From Nitrosomonas sp. (GTDB taxonomy: Bacteria > Pseudomonadota > Gammaproteobacteria > Burkholderiales > Nitrosomonadaceae), in the NCBI GenBank assembly GCA_021774195.1, contig JAJFJJ010000119.1, forward strand, positions 1 to 56,273: 56,273 nucleotides of DNA. The letters are read 5' to 3'. Shown here piece after piece: positions 9,247 through 17,887 of the stretch. Under the pieces are notes generated by a model that saw nothing but the letters and a program-made list of their open reading frames with translations, did not search any database and had not been told where the DNA came from. Within the stretch, counting starts at the first letter, position 1, and the number at the start of each line of letters is the position of its first letter. Position numbers and translations under genes: made by a program.

Positions 9247-9717
9247 CTACCTGATATTGAGTACATGGACATTACCATTGATAAGAGGAGTTTCTAGATA
9301 CCCGATTGCCCCGGGAGTACTAGCGATTTTGGCCAGCATTTCATCATGTGAGTGCACACGAACAGGCGCTTGACCAGTACCCGAAAACACTAGCCGATCC
9401 CAGGCCAAACGCAGTTGATATGGGAACACACTTAATCGTTCTTTAGCAAAATCGTGGTGTAGTTCGTGATCATCAGGTAGCACAAAAACTCTTACCATTT
9501 CCCCGTTTGGCCAAGTTCTTAAACGCATACTGAAGATAGCTCGCAATACGTTAACAGAAATATTTTCTTCTTTAACGTCAGGGTGAATCACAACTTGATA
9601 GTGATCGGACGCTTCCACGTTATTCATGACAAGTAAAAAACATACCAGCAAAAAACAGCCGCAACTTGTTTTGAATTTAGACAAGCGGAAAAAACGTGTC
9701 GATTTATAGTAAGCCAT
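9247..9717 (-). CDS. Small phosphate-binding (PstS-like) periplasmic protein
   Basis: A 156-residue exported protein with a signal peptide ending at about residue 36 (NNVEA-SD). The mature part reads like a single-lobe PBP-like domain: VIHPDVKEENISVNVLRAIF, SMRLRTWPNGEMVRVFVLP, then FAKERLSVFPYQLRLAWDRL..GTG and a C-terminal TPGAIGYLE. NGEMV-VFVLPDD and GAIGY are features of short PstS-like proteins, which lack a full second lobe. It ends five bases before the porin start. A role as a ligand sensor feeding the neighbouring GGDEF/EAL protein fits better than transport, since no permease is adjacent; this is inference. Confidence 0.8.
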   Translation of the reverse strand: MAYYKSTRFFRLSKFKTSCGCFLLVCFLLVMNNVEASDHYQVVIHPDVKEENISVNVLRAIFSMRLRTWPNGEMVRVFVLPDDHELHHDFAKERLSVFPYQLRLAWDRLVFSGTGQAPVRVHSHDEMLAKIASTPGAIGYLETPLINGNVHVLNIR

Positions 9718-9744
9718 TTCTATTGACTTTTCATAAGAGGCTAG

Positions 9745-10527
9745 TTATGAAGTAAGATCACCGAATTTGCCGTCTTCAGTTATCATTTCCCAAACATCAA
9801 TGTGGTCCTGTTTTATTTTTTTCATCATCTTCACTCCATCTAAAAAGTATGGCCGACGTATGCCATAGTGATCTGTTAACGGTCCAATAGCCTTCATGTC
9901 CAAACCATAATAACCAAGCAATCTGTTTAGGGCGGGATCCATAATCGTTAGCCAATTACTGATACCATATTGAGCGGAAATACGTATTGTGCCAGCCGCA
10001 AGAACTAATGTTAGATCTCTGATAGCTCGCCGATCCTTTTTTGTACTAGACCGACGATCTGCTTTATCCCTACTTTTTATAACTTTGTTCGAACTTTCTG
10101 TGGCTTCTGTGTCCGTAATGCTACGACGTTCCGCTTTTCGTCTATCGAACCCTTTTATGATAATGAAACGAGAAATCTCACCCGTTTGTTGGCGCAGTGG
10201 TTTATTTAAAATAAAAAGTGCCGGGTCAATTTGAGTATTCTGCTCAATAGGAAACAACTTTTCAGGATTCTTGGGGTCAAACATTATTAAACGAACCGTA
10301 CCAATAAATTCACCAGATGGACGAAATCGTATCAGAACATGCGCTGAATGACAGTCATAATCATCCCTCTCTAACCCATCTGGGTAAAGCGACGGTTCGT
10401 ATCCTGGAACGTTCATATCAATGCACAACATTTGGTATCGTATGCGGAATACCTTTTCTAGCAACTCAGGTGTATCAGCTATTACAACTTCAAAATATTG
10501 ATGAAAAGCTTTGTATAAGCTATTCAT
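9745..10527 (-). CDS. PEP-CTERM/exosortase-associated acyltransferase (LuxI-like fold)
   Basis: About 260 residues. The N-terminal part (FEVVIADTPELLEKVFRIRYQ, LERDDYDCHSAHVLIRF, GEFIGTVRLI, GEISRFII) and the C-terminal part (SNWLTIMDPALNRLLGYYGLDM, AIGPLTDHYGIRRPYF) match the exosortase-system acyltransferases, relatives of N-acyl-homoserine-lactone synthases. Their product is not established. Between the two halves is a strongly charged insert of roughly 45 residues with repeated DRR motifs, which I do not recall in the family. ATG 10527 is preferred because a GGAGG lies upstream (about eleven bases away); ATG 10590 has no ribosome site. No exosortase or PEP-CTERM substrate is in the window. 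It is the first gene of the minus-strand run ending at 5031, 27 bases ahead of the phosphate-binding-like gene. Confidence 0.8.
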   Translation of the reverse strand: MNSLYKAFHQYFEVVIADTPELLEKVFRIRYQMLCIDMNVPGYEPSLYPDGLERDDYDCHSAHVLIRFRPSGEFIGTVRLIMFDPKNPEKLFPIEQNTQIDPALFILNKPLRQQTGEISRFIIIKGFDRRKAERRSITDTEATESSNKVIKSRDKADRRSSTKKDRRAIRDLTLVLAAGTIRISAQYGISNWLTIMDPALNRLLGYYGLDMKAIGPLTDHYGIRRPYFLDGVKMMKKIKQDHIDVWEMITEDGKFGDLTS

Positions 10528-11406
10528 TATATCCAAACCCTCCTTTGGTATATCAATCGCTATACTTGTGCGATTTATCCCGCTCTTCATGCCGCACGCT
10601 TAATGGCTAATAGACAACACGAGATATCACGTTAAATAATTTCTACAAATAACGGAAACAAAACTTTGAATAGTTAATGTGTAATTTTTTATTTAAACTA
10701 ATGCGCTAACATTACAAGCACCAAGGTCTTTGTCAGTGTCGTAATAGCCTACAAGATTATTTTCAACTTACTAAGAAAATCTTCATAAGTAATACCGCAC
10801 TTTTTAAATCATTTAATTCCCTTCTCCCCCGCCTACTATAAGCTTATTAAACTGTAACAATACACCAAAGGGCAAATCAAAACCATGCTTTTGTTTTAAA
10901 GTTAATCTTCTGACAGAAAATCTTGTGCAACTCTCTTAAAGAAAAAAATAACTTTTTCCTACACAATGTTTAATTAGATTTAAGTTGTTCTAGAAAAATA
11001 GTATTTATGATCTATTAATTTCATTTTTTCGATCTCACGAGTATCACGGCAAATTTATTCTATTTATGACTAATGAATCTCGATTAATTTATTAGTCATT
11101 GTTAAGTCATTAAACCTATTTTTACCGCATAGATCAGTGGTTTTAATCACACTGATTTGATTAAAAAGAATTGTTTTGATAGCGTAGATCCTGTTTTCGA
11201 GGAGTTTGCGTAGGCGCTAAATTTTTAATAGAAAACCTTGGTCAAGGGGCGTGCCTCATAATCAGCTTCATTGCTTCATCGCAGGAACGAGGTGATTTTT
11301 CCATATCATCTTCAACTAATTTGAGGGCAGAAGGTGTTTTAATCAGCTTTAAATTAGTGCCAAGTCACAGTAATTATTTTTGTTTTTTTACAACACATGG
11401 ATTGAA
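10528..11406. other. Long AT-rich intergenic region
   Basis: About 0.9 kb with no ORF I can defend. It holds a 9-bp perfect inverted repeat (ATGACTAAT 11066-11074, ATTAGTCAT 11091-11099) and a smaller hairpin, ATCAGTG...CACTGAT, near 11132-11155. On the minus strand, a frame just beyond ribH (about 11249-11372) reads LKLVEDDMEKSPRSCDEAMK before a stop, but lacks a start and any family match; it may be a decayed gene tail. The promoter of the acyltransferase-to-GGDEF cluster should lie here. Confidence 0.5.
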
Positions 11407-11889
11407 TTACTCAGATACTTGATCTAATTTAATTTGCATGTTAGCCATTTCAATGGCCGCCTGTGCAGCTTCTGCCCCTTTTCGGCTCATTCTGGCTGTC
11501 GCCTGATCTTCTGTTTCAGTGGTGAGAATGCCATTCGCAATTGGAATATCATTTTCAATTTGAACTTTCATGAGTCCATTGGCAGATTCATTTGATACCA
11601 CTTCAAAATGATAGGTGTCACCACGGACCACAGCTCCTAGTGCAATAAGTGCATCAAACTGTTCAGTTAAAGCCATTTTTTGTAGCGCTAAAGGGACCTC
11701 CAGTGCGCCCGGTACGGTTATCAATAAAATATTCGAATCAAGCACGCCGTTCTTTTTTAATTCCGATGTGCAGGCACCTAATAACCCTTCGCACACATCG
11801 ATATTAAACCGGCTCATTACAATACCAATACGAAGATCGACACCTTTAAAATCAGGTTCAAACTCCAAAATGTTGTCATAGTAGGCCAT
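11407..11889 (-). CDS. ribH: 6,7-dimethyl-8-ribityllumazine synthase
   Basis: Condenses 5-amino-6-ribitylamino-uracil with 3,4-dihydroxy-2-butanone 4-phosphate, the penultimate step of riboflavin synthesis; forms icosahedral shells in most bacteria. The 160-residue length and motifs are canonical: [35 protein letters not shown] and the late GILTTET segment. A GGAG site lies seven bases before the ATG. It is on the same strand and downstream of ribE and ribBX but separated from them by about 0.7 kb of inverted-repeat elements, so it may depend on its own promoter. Confidence 0.96.
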   Translation of the reverse strand: MAYYDNILEFEPDFKGVDLRIGIVMSRFNIDVCEGLLGACTSELKKNGVLDSNILLITVPGALEVPLALQKMALTEQFDALIALGAVVRGDTYHFEVVSNESANGLMKVQIENDIPIANGILTTETEDQATARMSRKGAEAAQAAIEMANMQIKLDQVSE

Positions 11890-11939
11890 TTTGACTCCAA
11901 TAAGTGTTGTGATTTATATATAAAAAACCGTGAAAATAA

Positions 11940-12207
11940 CTAGTACTCTATCAATATGATATTGCCGGGTACAGCGTTACCGTGTTGTTTTGCAATAAGG
12001 CGCAGCACAGGAAAGGGTTATTCCCTTTTCAGGTACTGCAACGCGATTGCAGGACAACACGGTAGCGCCCTTTGGGTGAGCCTGTCAGCGCACATGGACG
12101 GCGTTGTGCCTTTTGGAAATAGAACGACTATTCCCTGCATGGCACGCCTTGCCATGAACACTGACAGGATCACTGTGCCCGGCAATATCAAATTGATAGA
12201 GTACTAG
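11940..12207. repeat. Nested inverted-repeat element with 34-36 bp termini
   Basis: The left end (TAGTACTCTATCAATATGAT...) and right end (...AATTGATAGAGTACTA) are inverted copies with about two mismatches over 34 bp. Inside is a second inverted pair, CTACCGTGTTGT-like at 11978-11990 and ACAACACGGTAGCG at 12052-12065, around a short AAAGGGTTATTCCCTTT palindrome. The element also contains CTTTGGGTGAGCCT, shared with the repeat at 4864-5020. There is no ORF of note. The structure is that of a miniature transposable element; the mobilising enzyme is unknown. Confidence 0.75.
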
Positions 12208-12363
12208 GAAGCTGTCCGAGAATGGATTGATCTACTGCGGAAAAGCTATTTGGATTATATTTCCCGGTCTTTTTCGTTAGATAGAACAACTATTCGCCTC
12301 AAATGATCAAAAAATTTGTTTTAATAGCTTGTTCTCGCTACCATCCCTATTCTAGGACAGCCT
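12206..12363. repeat. MITE-like element family B, copy 1
   Basis: Ends are AGGAAGCTGTCCGAGAAT on the left and ATTCTAGGACAGCCT on the right, imperfect inverted repeats. The body (TGATCTACTGCGG, AGCTATT, ATTCGCCTCAAATGAT) is repeated in the same orientation at 12452-12614. It starts exactly at the end of the preceding element, sharing the last bases with it. Confidence 0.75.
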
Positions 12364-12451
12364 ACTGTACTCCTGTAACGCAGTAGCGGGGCATCTTATT
12401 TTCTTGCCCTGCAGGTTAGTTTTTAGCGTCAATATCAAGTAGACGGAGTAC
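12364..12451. repeat. Short inverted-repeat block between the two family B copies
   Basis: CTGTACTCC at the left is matched by GGAGTACAG at the right, and GCGGGGC by GCCCTGC further in. This gives a third nested hairpin in the composite, directly bridging family B copies 1 and 2. Confidence 0.5.
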
Positions 12452-12614
12452 AGGAGGTTGTCCGAGAATAGAGTGATCTACTGCGGGAAAGCTATTTTGG
12501 CCAGATTTCCCGATCATTTTCGTTAAATAGAACAGCTATTCGCCTCAAATGATTAAAAAATCTGTCTCAAAATTACTTCCCCTCGCTACGACCACTATTC
12601 TAGGACAGCCTCCT
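12452..12614. repeat. MITE-like element family B, copy 2
   Basis: Terminal repeats AGGAGGTTGTCCGAGAATAG and CTATTCTAGGACAGCCTCCT are inverted with only a few mismatches. The body is a direct repeat of 12206-12363, diverged at scattered positions, so the two insertions are not recent tandem duplicates. The right end stops eight bases from the ribBX stop codon and could act as its transcription terminator, a hairpin without a T-run. Confidence 0.75.
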
Positions 12615-12622
12615 GTCCGATG

Positions 12623-13714
12623 TTATAACTTGACATAGCTGGTCACCTCTAGACCAAAACCCGTCACACTTGGCATTTTTCTAGGTTTCGCCATTAAACG
12701 CATTTTACCGACATTGAGATCTTTCAGTATCTGTGCACCAATACCATGATCACGCAAGTCCGCCTTAACAGGCCCTTCAGTATTTGTTTCAGTTAATTTG
12801 ATACGTTCTATTAACCGAGTATCACTTTCTTTGCGATTTAATAATACGATCACGCCATGTTTAGCTTGTGCAATCATACGCAATGCGTCATTAATACTCC
12901 AGGAGTGTGTATTGTCTTGAATATCCAGCAGATCAATTACCGATAGTGGTTCATGCACACGCACCAATGTTTCCTTTTCCGGGGTAATATCACCTTTAAC
13001 TAAAGCCAAGTGAGTAGTGTTAGCTGTTTCATCACGATAAGCAGTCAATTGGAATTTGCCATGTATGGTTTCAATTGAACGCTCTGCAACTCGCGTTACT
13101 AGGCTTTCATTCATGTTGCGATAATGAATCAGATCAGCAATTGCCCCAATTTTTAATTGGTGCTTGGCGGCAAATTCGATCAAATCTGGTAATCGCGCCA
13201 TACTGCCATCTTCTTTTAAGATCTCACAAATCACTGAGGCGGCCGTCAATCCAGCTATGTTGGCTAAATCACAACCCGCTTCAGTGTGCCCTGCACGGAC
13301 TAATACGCCACCTTTTTGCGCCATCAGTGGGAAAATATGACCGGGCTGGACAATGTCTTCCGCTTGCGCATCCGGTTTCACCGCGGCCTGAACCGTTTGC
13401 GCACGGTCCGCCGCAGATATGCCCGTTGTTACGCCACTTGCTGCTTCGATGGATAGGGTAAAGTTTGTACCTAATGGTGAGCGATTGGCCGACACCATCA
13501 GCGGTAAGTTCAACTGATGACACCGTTCTTCCGTTAATGTCAAACAAATCAGGCCACGCCCATAAGTTGCCATAAAATTAATTGCTTCCGGCGTAACAAA
13601 GTCGGCTGCCAAAACCAAGTCACCTTCATTTTCACGATCTTCTTCATCAACAAGAATTACCATCTTTCCGACTTTGAGATCTTCGATGATTTCTTGAATG
13701 GCACTGATTTTCAT
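12623..13714 (-). CDS. ribBX: 3,4-dihydroxy-2-butanone-4-phosphate synthase with degenerate GTP cyclohydrolase II-like domain (RibBX)
   Basis: The N-terminal half (about 1-200) is a complete DHBP synthase: [60 protein letters not shown]. It makes the four-carbon precursor of riboflavin from ribulose 5-phosphate. The C-terminal half (about 205-363) aligns with GTP cyclohydrolase II ([23 protein letters not shown] [21 protein letters not shown]) but lacks the zinc-binding cysteines (the C...CxC cluster after VRVH) and the catalytic core between. That combination is the RibBX architecture known in several proteobacteria, so a separate RibA is expected elsewhere. The gene starts 11 bases after ribE and is co-transcribed with it. 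Confidence 0.92.
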   Translation of the reverse strand: MKISAIQEIIEDLKVGKMVILVDEEDRENEGDLVLAADFVTPEAINFMATYGRGLICLTLTEERCHQLNLPLMVSANRSPLGTNFTLSIEAASGVTTGISAADRAQTVQAAVKPDAQAEDIVQPGHIFPLMAQKGGVLVRAGHTEAGCDLANIAGLTAASVICEILKEDGSMARLPDLIEFAAKHQLKIGAIADLIHYRNMNESLVTRVAERSIETIHGKFQLTAYRDETANTTHLALVKGDITPEKETLVRVHEPLSVIDLLDIQDNTHSWSINDALRMIAQAKHGVIVLLNRKESDTRLIERIKLTETNTEGPVKADLRDHGIGAQILKDLNVGKMRLMAKPRKMPSVTGFGLEVTSYVKL

Positions 13715-13725
13715 GTGTTTGTTTC

Positions 13726-14313
13726 CTATGTATTTAAAAGCCTTGCCACATAACGTGCCAGCATGTCTGTTTCTAAATTAACCATATATCCTGGTTTCAA
13801 TAAATGCAATGTTGTCGCCGACAAGGTGTGCGGAATCAGATTAATTGAAAACACATCGCCATCAATCTGATTAACTGTCAGACTCACACCATTCACAGTG
13901 ATGGAACCTTTATTGGCTATCAATCGCAGTAATGATTGTGGCGCTCTTATATCTAACAAATAATTATCACCAAGCGGCTCAAATTTAACCACTTCACCGG
14001 TTGCATCAACATGGCCGCTGACAAGATGCCCGCCCAATCGATCCGACAAACGCATGGCCTTTTCCAAATTAACCAAATTTCCGGCTTGATCCAAACCCTG
14101 TGTGCAATCCAGCGTTTCCTGAGAAACATCGACCGAAAATGATTGGTTATCAAATGCTGTCACCGTCAGGCAAACGCCATTAACGGCAATGCTGTCACCG
14201 GTTGACACATCACCTAAATCTAATTGACCAGATGAGATGCTTAAATGTAAGCCATCTCCCTGCGATATGACGCGCTCAATTTTGCCAACGGCTTCAATAA
14301 TTCCAGTAAACAT
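13726..14313 (-). CDS. ribE: Riboflavin synthase alpha subunit
   Basis: Dismutates two 6,7-dimethyl-8-ribityllumazine molecules to riboflavin and the pyrimidine precursor; acts as a homotrimer in the cytosol. It begins with the invariant MFTGIIE and shows the two lumazine-binding repeats: GDSIAVNGVCLTVT..FSVDVSQETL, then GSITVNGVSLTVN..FSINLIPHTL, plus SGHVDATG. The 195-residue length is slightly short but complete. First gene of the ribE-ribBX pair. I looked for an FMN riboswitch upstream and found none in the 130 bases to mltF. Confidence 0.96.
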   Translation of the reverse strand: MFTGIIEAVGKIERVISQGDGLHLSISSGQLDLGDVSTGDSIAVNGVCLTVTAFDNQSFSVDVSQETLDCTQGLDQAGNLVNLEKAMRLSDRLGGHLVSGHVDATGEVVKFEPLGDNYLLDIRAPQSLLRLIANKGSITVNGVSLTVNQIDGDVFSINLIPHTLSATTLHLLKPGYMVNLETDMLARYVARLLNT

Positions 14314-14443
14314 CTTGTTATTCTCTTATATTCCGGGGAAGAAGCATGTGTTTTTATAGAAAAAAGTAAACAACTGATCAAGAATAACCGGTTGTTTGCA
14401 AATAATGCGCGATTGTAACGAATGATTGGCCAATTAGCTGTAA

Positions 14444-15787
14444 TTATTGCGCATGGTTCTTTTTAAGGATTTCGTAATAAGCACGTACCGATTCAGTCAA
14501 AGTCACCGCTTCGCTACCACGCGTTTTACCATATTTAATGGTGTCAAAATATTGCTTTTTACTGAGCAATGGTAAAGTTTTTTTTAAATCCACCCATAAA
14601 TCAGGGTTCAAGTTAAAACGAGTCGCCAAAGTTCGTGCATCGACAATATGTCCATAACCCTGATTATAAGCGGCTAGTGCGATCCATGTTCGATCTGGTT
14701 CAGCCACACTGTCTGACAATTTGTTTTTTAATAATTGTAAATAACCTGCGCCAGCAAGAATACTCTGTCGTGCATCAAGTCGATCGGTGACTTTCATCCT
14801 TTTGGCGGTATCTTGCGTCAACATCATCATGCCACGCACGCCAGTGATCGACTTTGCCTCTGGGTTCCAATGCGACTCCTGATATGCTAGAGCAGCAAGC
14901 AAACGCCAATCAATTTCGGTTAATTCACCAGCCCGAACAAAATGTTTTTTAAAACCAGGTAATTTTGTTTTAATTTTTTTCTTAAAGAAATGAATATCTC
15001 CAGCCTCTAATTGCTGAAAATGACCACTGTAATTATCCAGCAATTGTCTTAATGAACCATCATCCTGGATGCGCTCAAAAAACGCCTTCGTTCTTCTTAA
15101 CAGTTCCGGTTCAACAAACTTTGGGAAAATCCATTGATTGGAAGAGGCATCCAACTCAAACGCACTATCGATATTAGCGTAAAAATGTTTCTTTTGTTTA
15201 ATTTGCAATGCATTGGTAACCGTATAATCAATCTCGCCTTTAGCCAATTTTTGTAGTAAATCTACACTTGGTAAGTTGACTGCTGACCATGTCAGGTCAG
15301 GCAAAGTTTGCTTTAGTTTCTCAAGCTTCTTCTCATATATTGAACCAATTGGAACTTCGATGTTTTTGCCGACAAGTTGTTGCAAATCTTGTGGTTTAAA
15401 GTTTTTTGTATTAAACGCGACCTGGTGATGTGCATGCTTATAAACTGGACCTAAACGAAACCGAGAAGCATTTGCTACAGGATGACTCAGTCCAATGGCA
15501 AGGTGTGCTTGTTGTCGGCTTAATGCAGCCAGCGCATCCTCCGCATTTTGCATCATAACAAACCGGATTTCTAATCCCATCTCATGAGCGAACTCAGTAA
15601 TCAAATCAAAGGTTAAACCAGAATAGCCGCCATCGGACTTTTTATGAAAATGCTCTGCGTGCTTAACGGTAATGACCACCAACTCGTTCGTCATACCAAA
15701 TGGCGATACCGGTTTATTACCCATTCCACAGCCCACCAAGGCGACTCCGGCAGTTAATAAAAAAAAGTAAACTATTAATACGCGCAT
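14444..15787 (-). CDS. mltF: Membrane-bound lytic murein transglycosylase F
   Basis: A lipoprotein peptidoglycan lyase. The signal sequence MRVLIVYFFLLTAGVALVGC ends in a lipobox (LVGC), anchoring it to the membrane facing the periplasm. Residues about 35-260 form a solute-binding-like regulatory domain (LTFDLITEFAHEMGLEIRFV), and the rest is a family 1 transglycosylase domain: LLAALAYQESHWNP with the catalytic Glu, GVRGMMMLTQDTA, then WIALAAYNQGYGHI. ATG 15787 is selected because it begins the lipoprotein signal; the frame continues 18 codons upstream to 15841 without a better start. It stands between the riboflavin genes and tRNA-Arg. Confidence 0.94.
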   Translation of the reverse strand: MRVLIVYFFLLTAGVALVGCGMGNKPVSPFGMTNELVVITVKHAEHFHKKSDGGYSGLTFDLITEFAHEMGLEIRFVMMQNAEDALAALSRQQAHLAIGLSHPVANASRFRLGPVYKHAHHQVAFNTKNFKPQDLQQLVGKNIEVPIGSIYEKKLEKLKQTLPDLTWSAVNLPSVDLLQKLAKGEIDYTVTNALQIKQKKHFYANIDSAFELDASSNQWIFPKFVEPELLRRTKAFFERIQDDGSLRQLLDNYSGHFQQLEAGDIHFFKKKIKTKLPGFKKHFVRAGELTEIDWRLLAALAYQESHWNPEAKSITGVRGMMMLTQDTAKRMKVTDRLDARQSILAGAGYLQLLKNKLSDSVAEPDRTWIALAAYNQGYGHIVDARTLATRFNLNPDLWVDLKKTLPLLSKKQYFDTIKYGKTRGSEAVTLTESVRAYYEILKKNHAQ

Positions 15788-15915
15788 AGAAAATAGGTTA
15801 GCCGAATAGCAAAGATCACGATAAATCAAATACAGACACAATTGGTCTTTAATTTTTGGAATGGAACTGAAATCAAAAAAAAAGGGAGAGAATAAGTATA
15901 AGAAACAATTCAGAA

Positions 15916-15992
15916 TGGCGCGCCCAACACGATTCGAACGTGTGACCCCCGCCTTCGGAGGGCGGTACTCTATCCAGCTGAGCTATGGGCGC
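15916..15992 (-). tRNA. tRNA-Arg (anticodon CCG)
   Basis: Full cloverleaf on the minus strand. The acceptor GCGCCCA pairs with TGGGCGC, followed by discriminator G and encoded CCA. D-arm is AGCTCAGCTGGATAGAGT. Anticodon stem CCGCC/GGCGG encloses the loop CTCCGAA, giving CCG. T-loop is TTCGAAT. Confidence 0.97.
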
Positions 15993-16171
15993 GTTGGAAA
16001 AAACCAGTCATAATAAACTCGAGCAAGCATAACCGCTTTTGAAAGTTACGTCCAACAAGTCGTCCCTAGTTTGAACTTCGGCTTGTTGTGCCTACAATAG
16101 GGGTGGGAGTCTTTTAGCGATTGTGAGCCGATTTAACACCTATCGAAATTAATTTTTATTATGCCAAAAAA

Positions 16172-17632
16172 ATGAGCACTATTTTGTTAAGCGCGTATGT
16201 TTTGTGTGTAATGGCATTATTTGCCTATGGGGTGAATTGTTATTTTATGGTGTGGCGATTTTGGAAAACTTATCGCAAAGCATCTGGAGAATTACGTCGA
16301 CGGATAAATGATGCGCAATCAATTTTTGCTGATGCTCGTGTTCTACCGCATGTTACGACACAGATTCCGCTCTACAACGAAGCGAATGTGGCGGAGCGTG
16401 TGATTCGAGCTGTGGCGGCGATTGATTATCCCGCAGTGAAGCATGAGATTCAGATTCTGGATGATTCAACTGATGAGACTCGCCAGATTGTTGATCAGGT
16501 TGCCGCGTCGCTTCGGCAGGAAGGGAAAGACATCAGTGTTTTCCGGCGTGAGAAACGTCAGGGTTACAAAGCGGGTGCGTTGGCTGAAGGAATGAAAGTG
16601 TGCAAAGGTGAATTCATCGCTATTTTTGATAGTGACTTTGTGCCGAATGCGGATTACCTGAGGCAAATGATGCCGCCATTGCTGGCGGATGAAAAATTAG
16701 CTTTTGTTCAAGCACGTTGGGGGCATCTCAATACAAAACATTCTATTCTCACGCAAGCGCAAAGCATTGGCATTGATGGGCACTTTATGATTGAGCAAAG
16801 TACTCGCGCTTTTAATGGTTTTTTCATGAATTTTAATGGTACGGCGGGAGTTTGGCGTAAACATGCGATTGAAGACGCTGGTGGTTGGCAGGCCGATACG
16901 CTGACAGAAGACATGGATTTGTCTTATCGGTGCCAATTGATAGGGTGGCGTGCCAGTTTTTTAGTCGATGTGGTGGTGCCAGCAGAGCTGCCGGAGACTT
17001 ATACCGCGTTTAAAAGCCAACAATTTCGTTGGGCGAAAGGTTCGATTCAAACCGCGATGAAACTGTATCCCAGGGTGTTGCGATCAAAAGCGAGTGTGAT
17101 GGCGAAGATTCAGGCTTTTTTACATTTAACGCATTACTGTATTCATCCGATCATGGCATTGCTGTCAATCCTAACATTACCGGTTTTGTTAACATTGGAT
17201 GTCAATGTGCCGTGGCAGGTAATGGTGTTTTGCATGTTCTGTATTTTAATTGCCATTTGCGGCCCCAGCACGTTGTATCTGACTAGTCAGGTGGTGACCA
17301 AGGCTGGGTTTAAACGATTATTATTTTTTCCGGTGTTAATGTGTGTTGGTGTCGGCATTGCCTTATCCAATACTCGAGCGGTATTTGAGGCAGTGACAAA
17401 GGTGAAAAGCGGTTTTGTTCGTACACCAAAGCGTGGCGATCATGAAAAGACGCGGTACCGTGTCAATGCGCCGGTGTTGCCTATCTTTGAAATCCTGTTG
17501 GGATTATATTGTATGGTGAGTCTGTTTTACTATATTGAAGCCAAGCAATATATGGTGGGGCCATTTCTACTGATTTATGCTTGTGGGTTTCTACTTATCG
17601 GGATTCGGTCTTTAAGAGAAAGTTATCGGTAA
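16172..17632 (+). CDS. Cellulose-synthase-like family 2 glycosyltransferase
   Basis: A 486-residue membrane GT2. One helix at the N-terminus, a cytoplasmic catalytic domain, then about four helices after residue 315. All processive-type motifs are present: TQIPLYNEANVA, DD at 97-98, DSD at 153-155, TED at 245-247 and QQFRW at 283-287. The FNGTAGVWRK segment and the Q-x-x-R-W motif are typical of bacterial homologues of beta-mannan and beta-glucan synthases. Polymer or glycolipid product is unknown. A four-codon frame (ATG 16161) ends in TGA overlapping this ATG; it may be coincidence. No obvious Shine-Dalgarno. The next gene is another glycosyltransferase on the same strand but 255 bases away. 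Confidence 0.9.
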   Translation: MSTILLSAYVLCVMALFAYGVNCYFMVWRFWKTYRKASGELRRRINDAQSIFADARVLPHVTTQIPLYNEANVAERVIRAVAAIDYPAVKHEIQILDDSTDETRQIVDQVAASLRQEGKDISVFRREKRQGYKAGALAEGMKVCKGEFIAIFDSDFVPNADYLRQMMPPLLADEKLAFVQARWGHLNTKHSILTQAQSIGIDGHFMIEQSTRAFNGFFMNFNGTAGVWRKHAIEDAGGWQADTLTEDMDLSYRCQLIGWRASFLVDVVVPAELPETYTAFKSQQFRWAKGSIQTAMKLYPRVLRSKASVMAKIQAFLHLTHYCIHPIMALLSILTLPVLLTLDVNVPWQVMVFCMFCILIAICGPSTLYLTSQVVTKAGFKRLLFFPVLMCVGVGIALSNTRAVFEAVTKVKSGFVRTPKRGDHEKTRYRVNAPVLPIFEILLGLYCMVSLFYYIEAKQYMVGPFLLIYACGFLLIGIRSLRESYR

Positions 17633-17641
17633 CTATTCAGT

Positions 17642-17736
17642 TTACCCCTAGAATTCACCATTCCTGCGTTACAAAATGATCATTTACACGTGTAAACTCA
17701 CATTTTGTGCCTTGAACTGATGAATTCTAGGGGCAA
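17642..17736. repeat. Short inverted-repeat element after the GT2 gene
   Basis: CCCCTAGAATTCA and TGAATTCTAGGGG form 13-bp perfect inverted ends, extended by near matches. Inside, ACAAAATG and CATTTTGT pair, with the perfect palindrome TTTACACGTGTAAA between them. The whole block can fold into one long hairpin; it may terminate transcription and has the build of a MITE. Confidence 0.65.
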
Positions 17737-17887
17737 TCAGAACAGTTACCGCAATATGCTGAATAATTACAGTTATCGTTAACTTGAATAGCGCCCAGTA
17801 CCTTCCATTCAAATCAGCTCAGCATTTAAATTTTATTAACTGGTGAAATATTCAGGTGAATCATTCAATATTTCCTAAAGTGAGGAC

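Noticed and set aside
11249-11372. Possible gene tail downstream of ribH (LKLVEDDMEKSPRSCDEAMK)
   Set aside because: No start codon with a ribosome site, no recognised family, and about 40 codons only.
14314-14443. FMN riboswitch ahead of the riboflavin genes
   Set aside because: The 130 bases between mltF and ribE lack the conserved FMN-aptamer segments, and none were found upstream of ribH.
16161-16175. Four-codon frame overlapping the GT2 start (ATG CCA AAA AAA TGA)
   Set aside because: Too short and without a ribosome site; likely chance in an A-rich leader.
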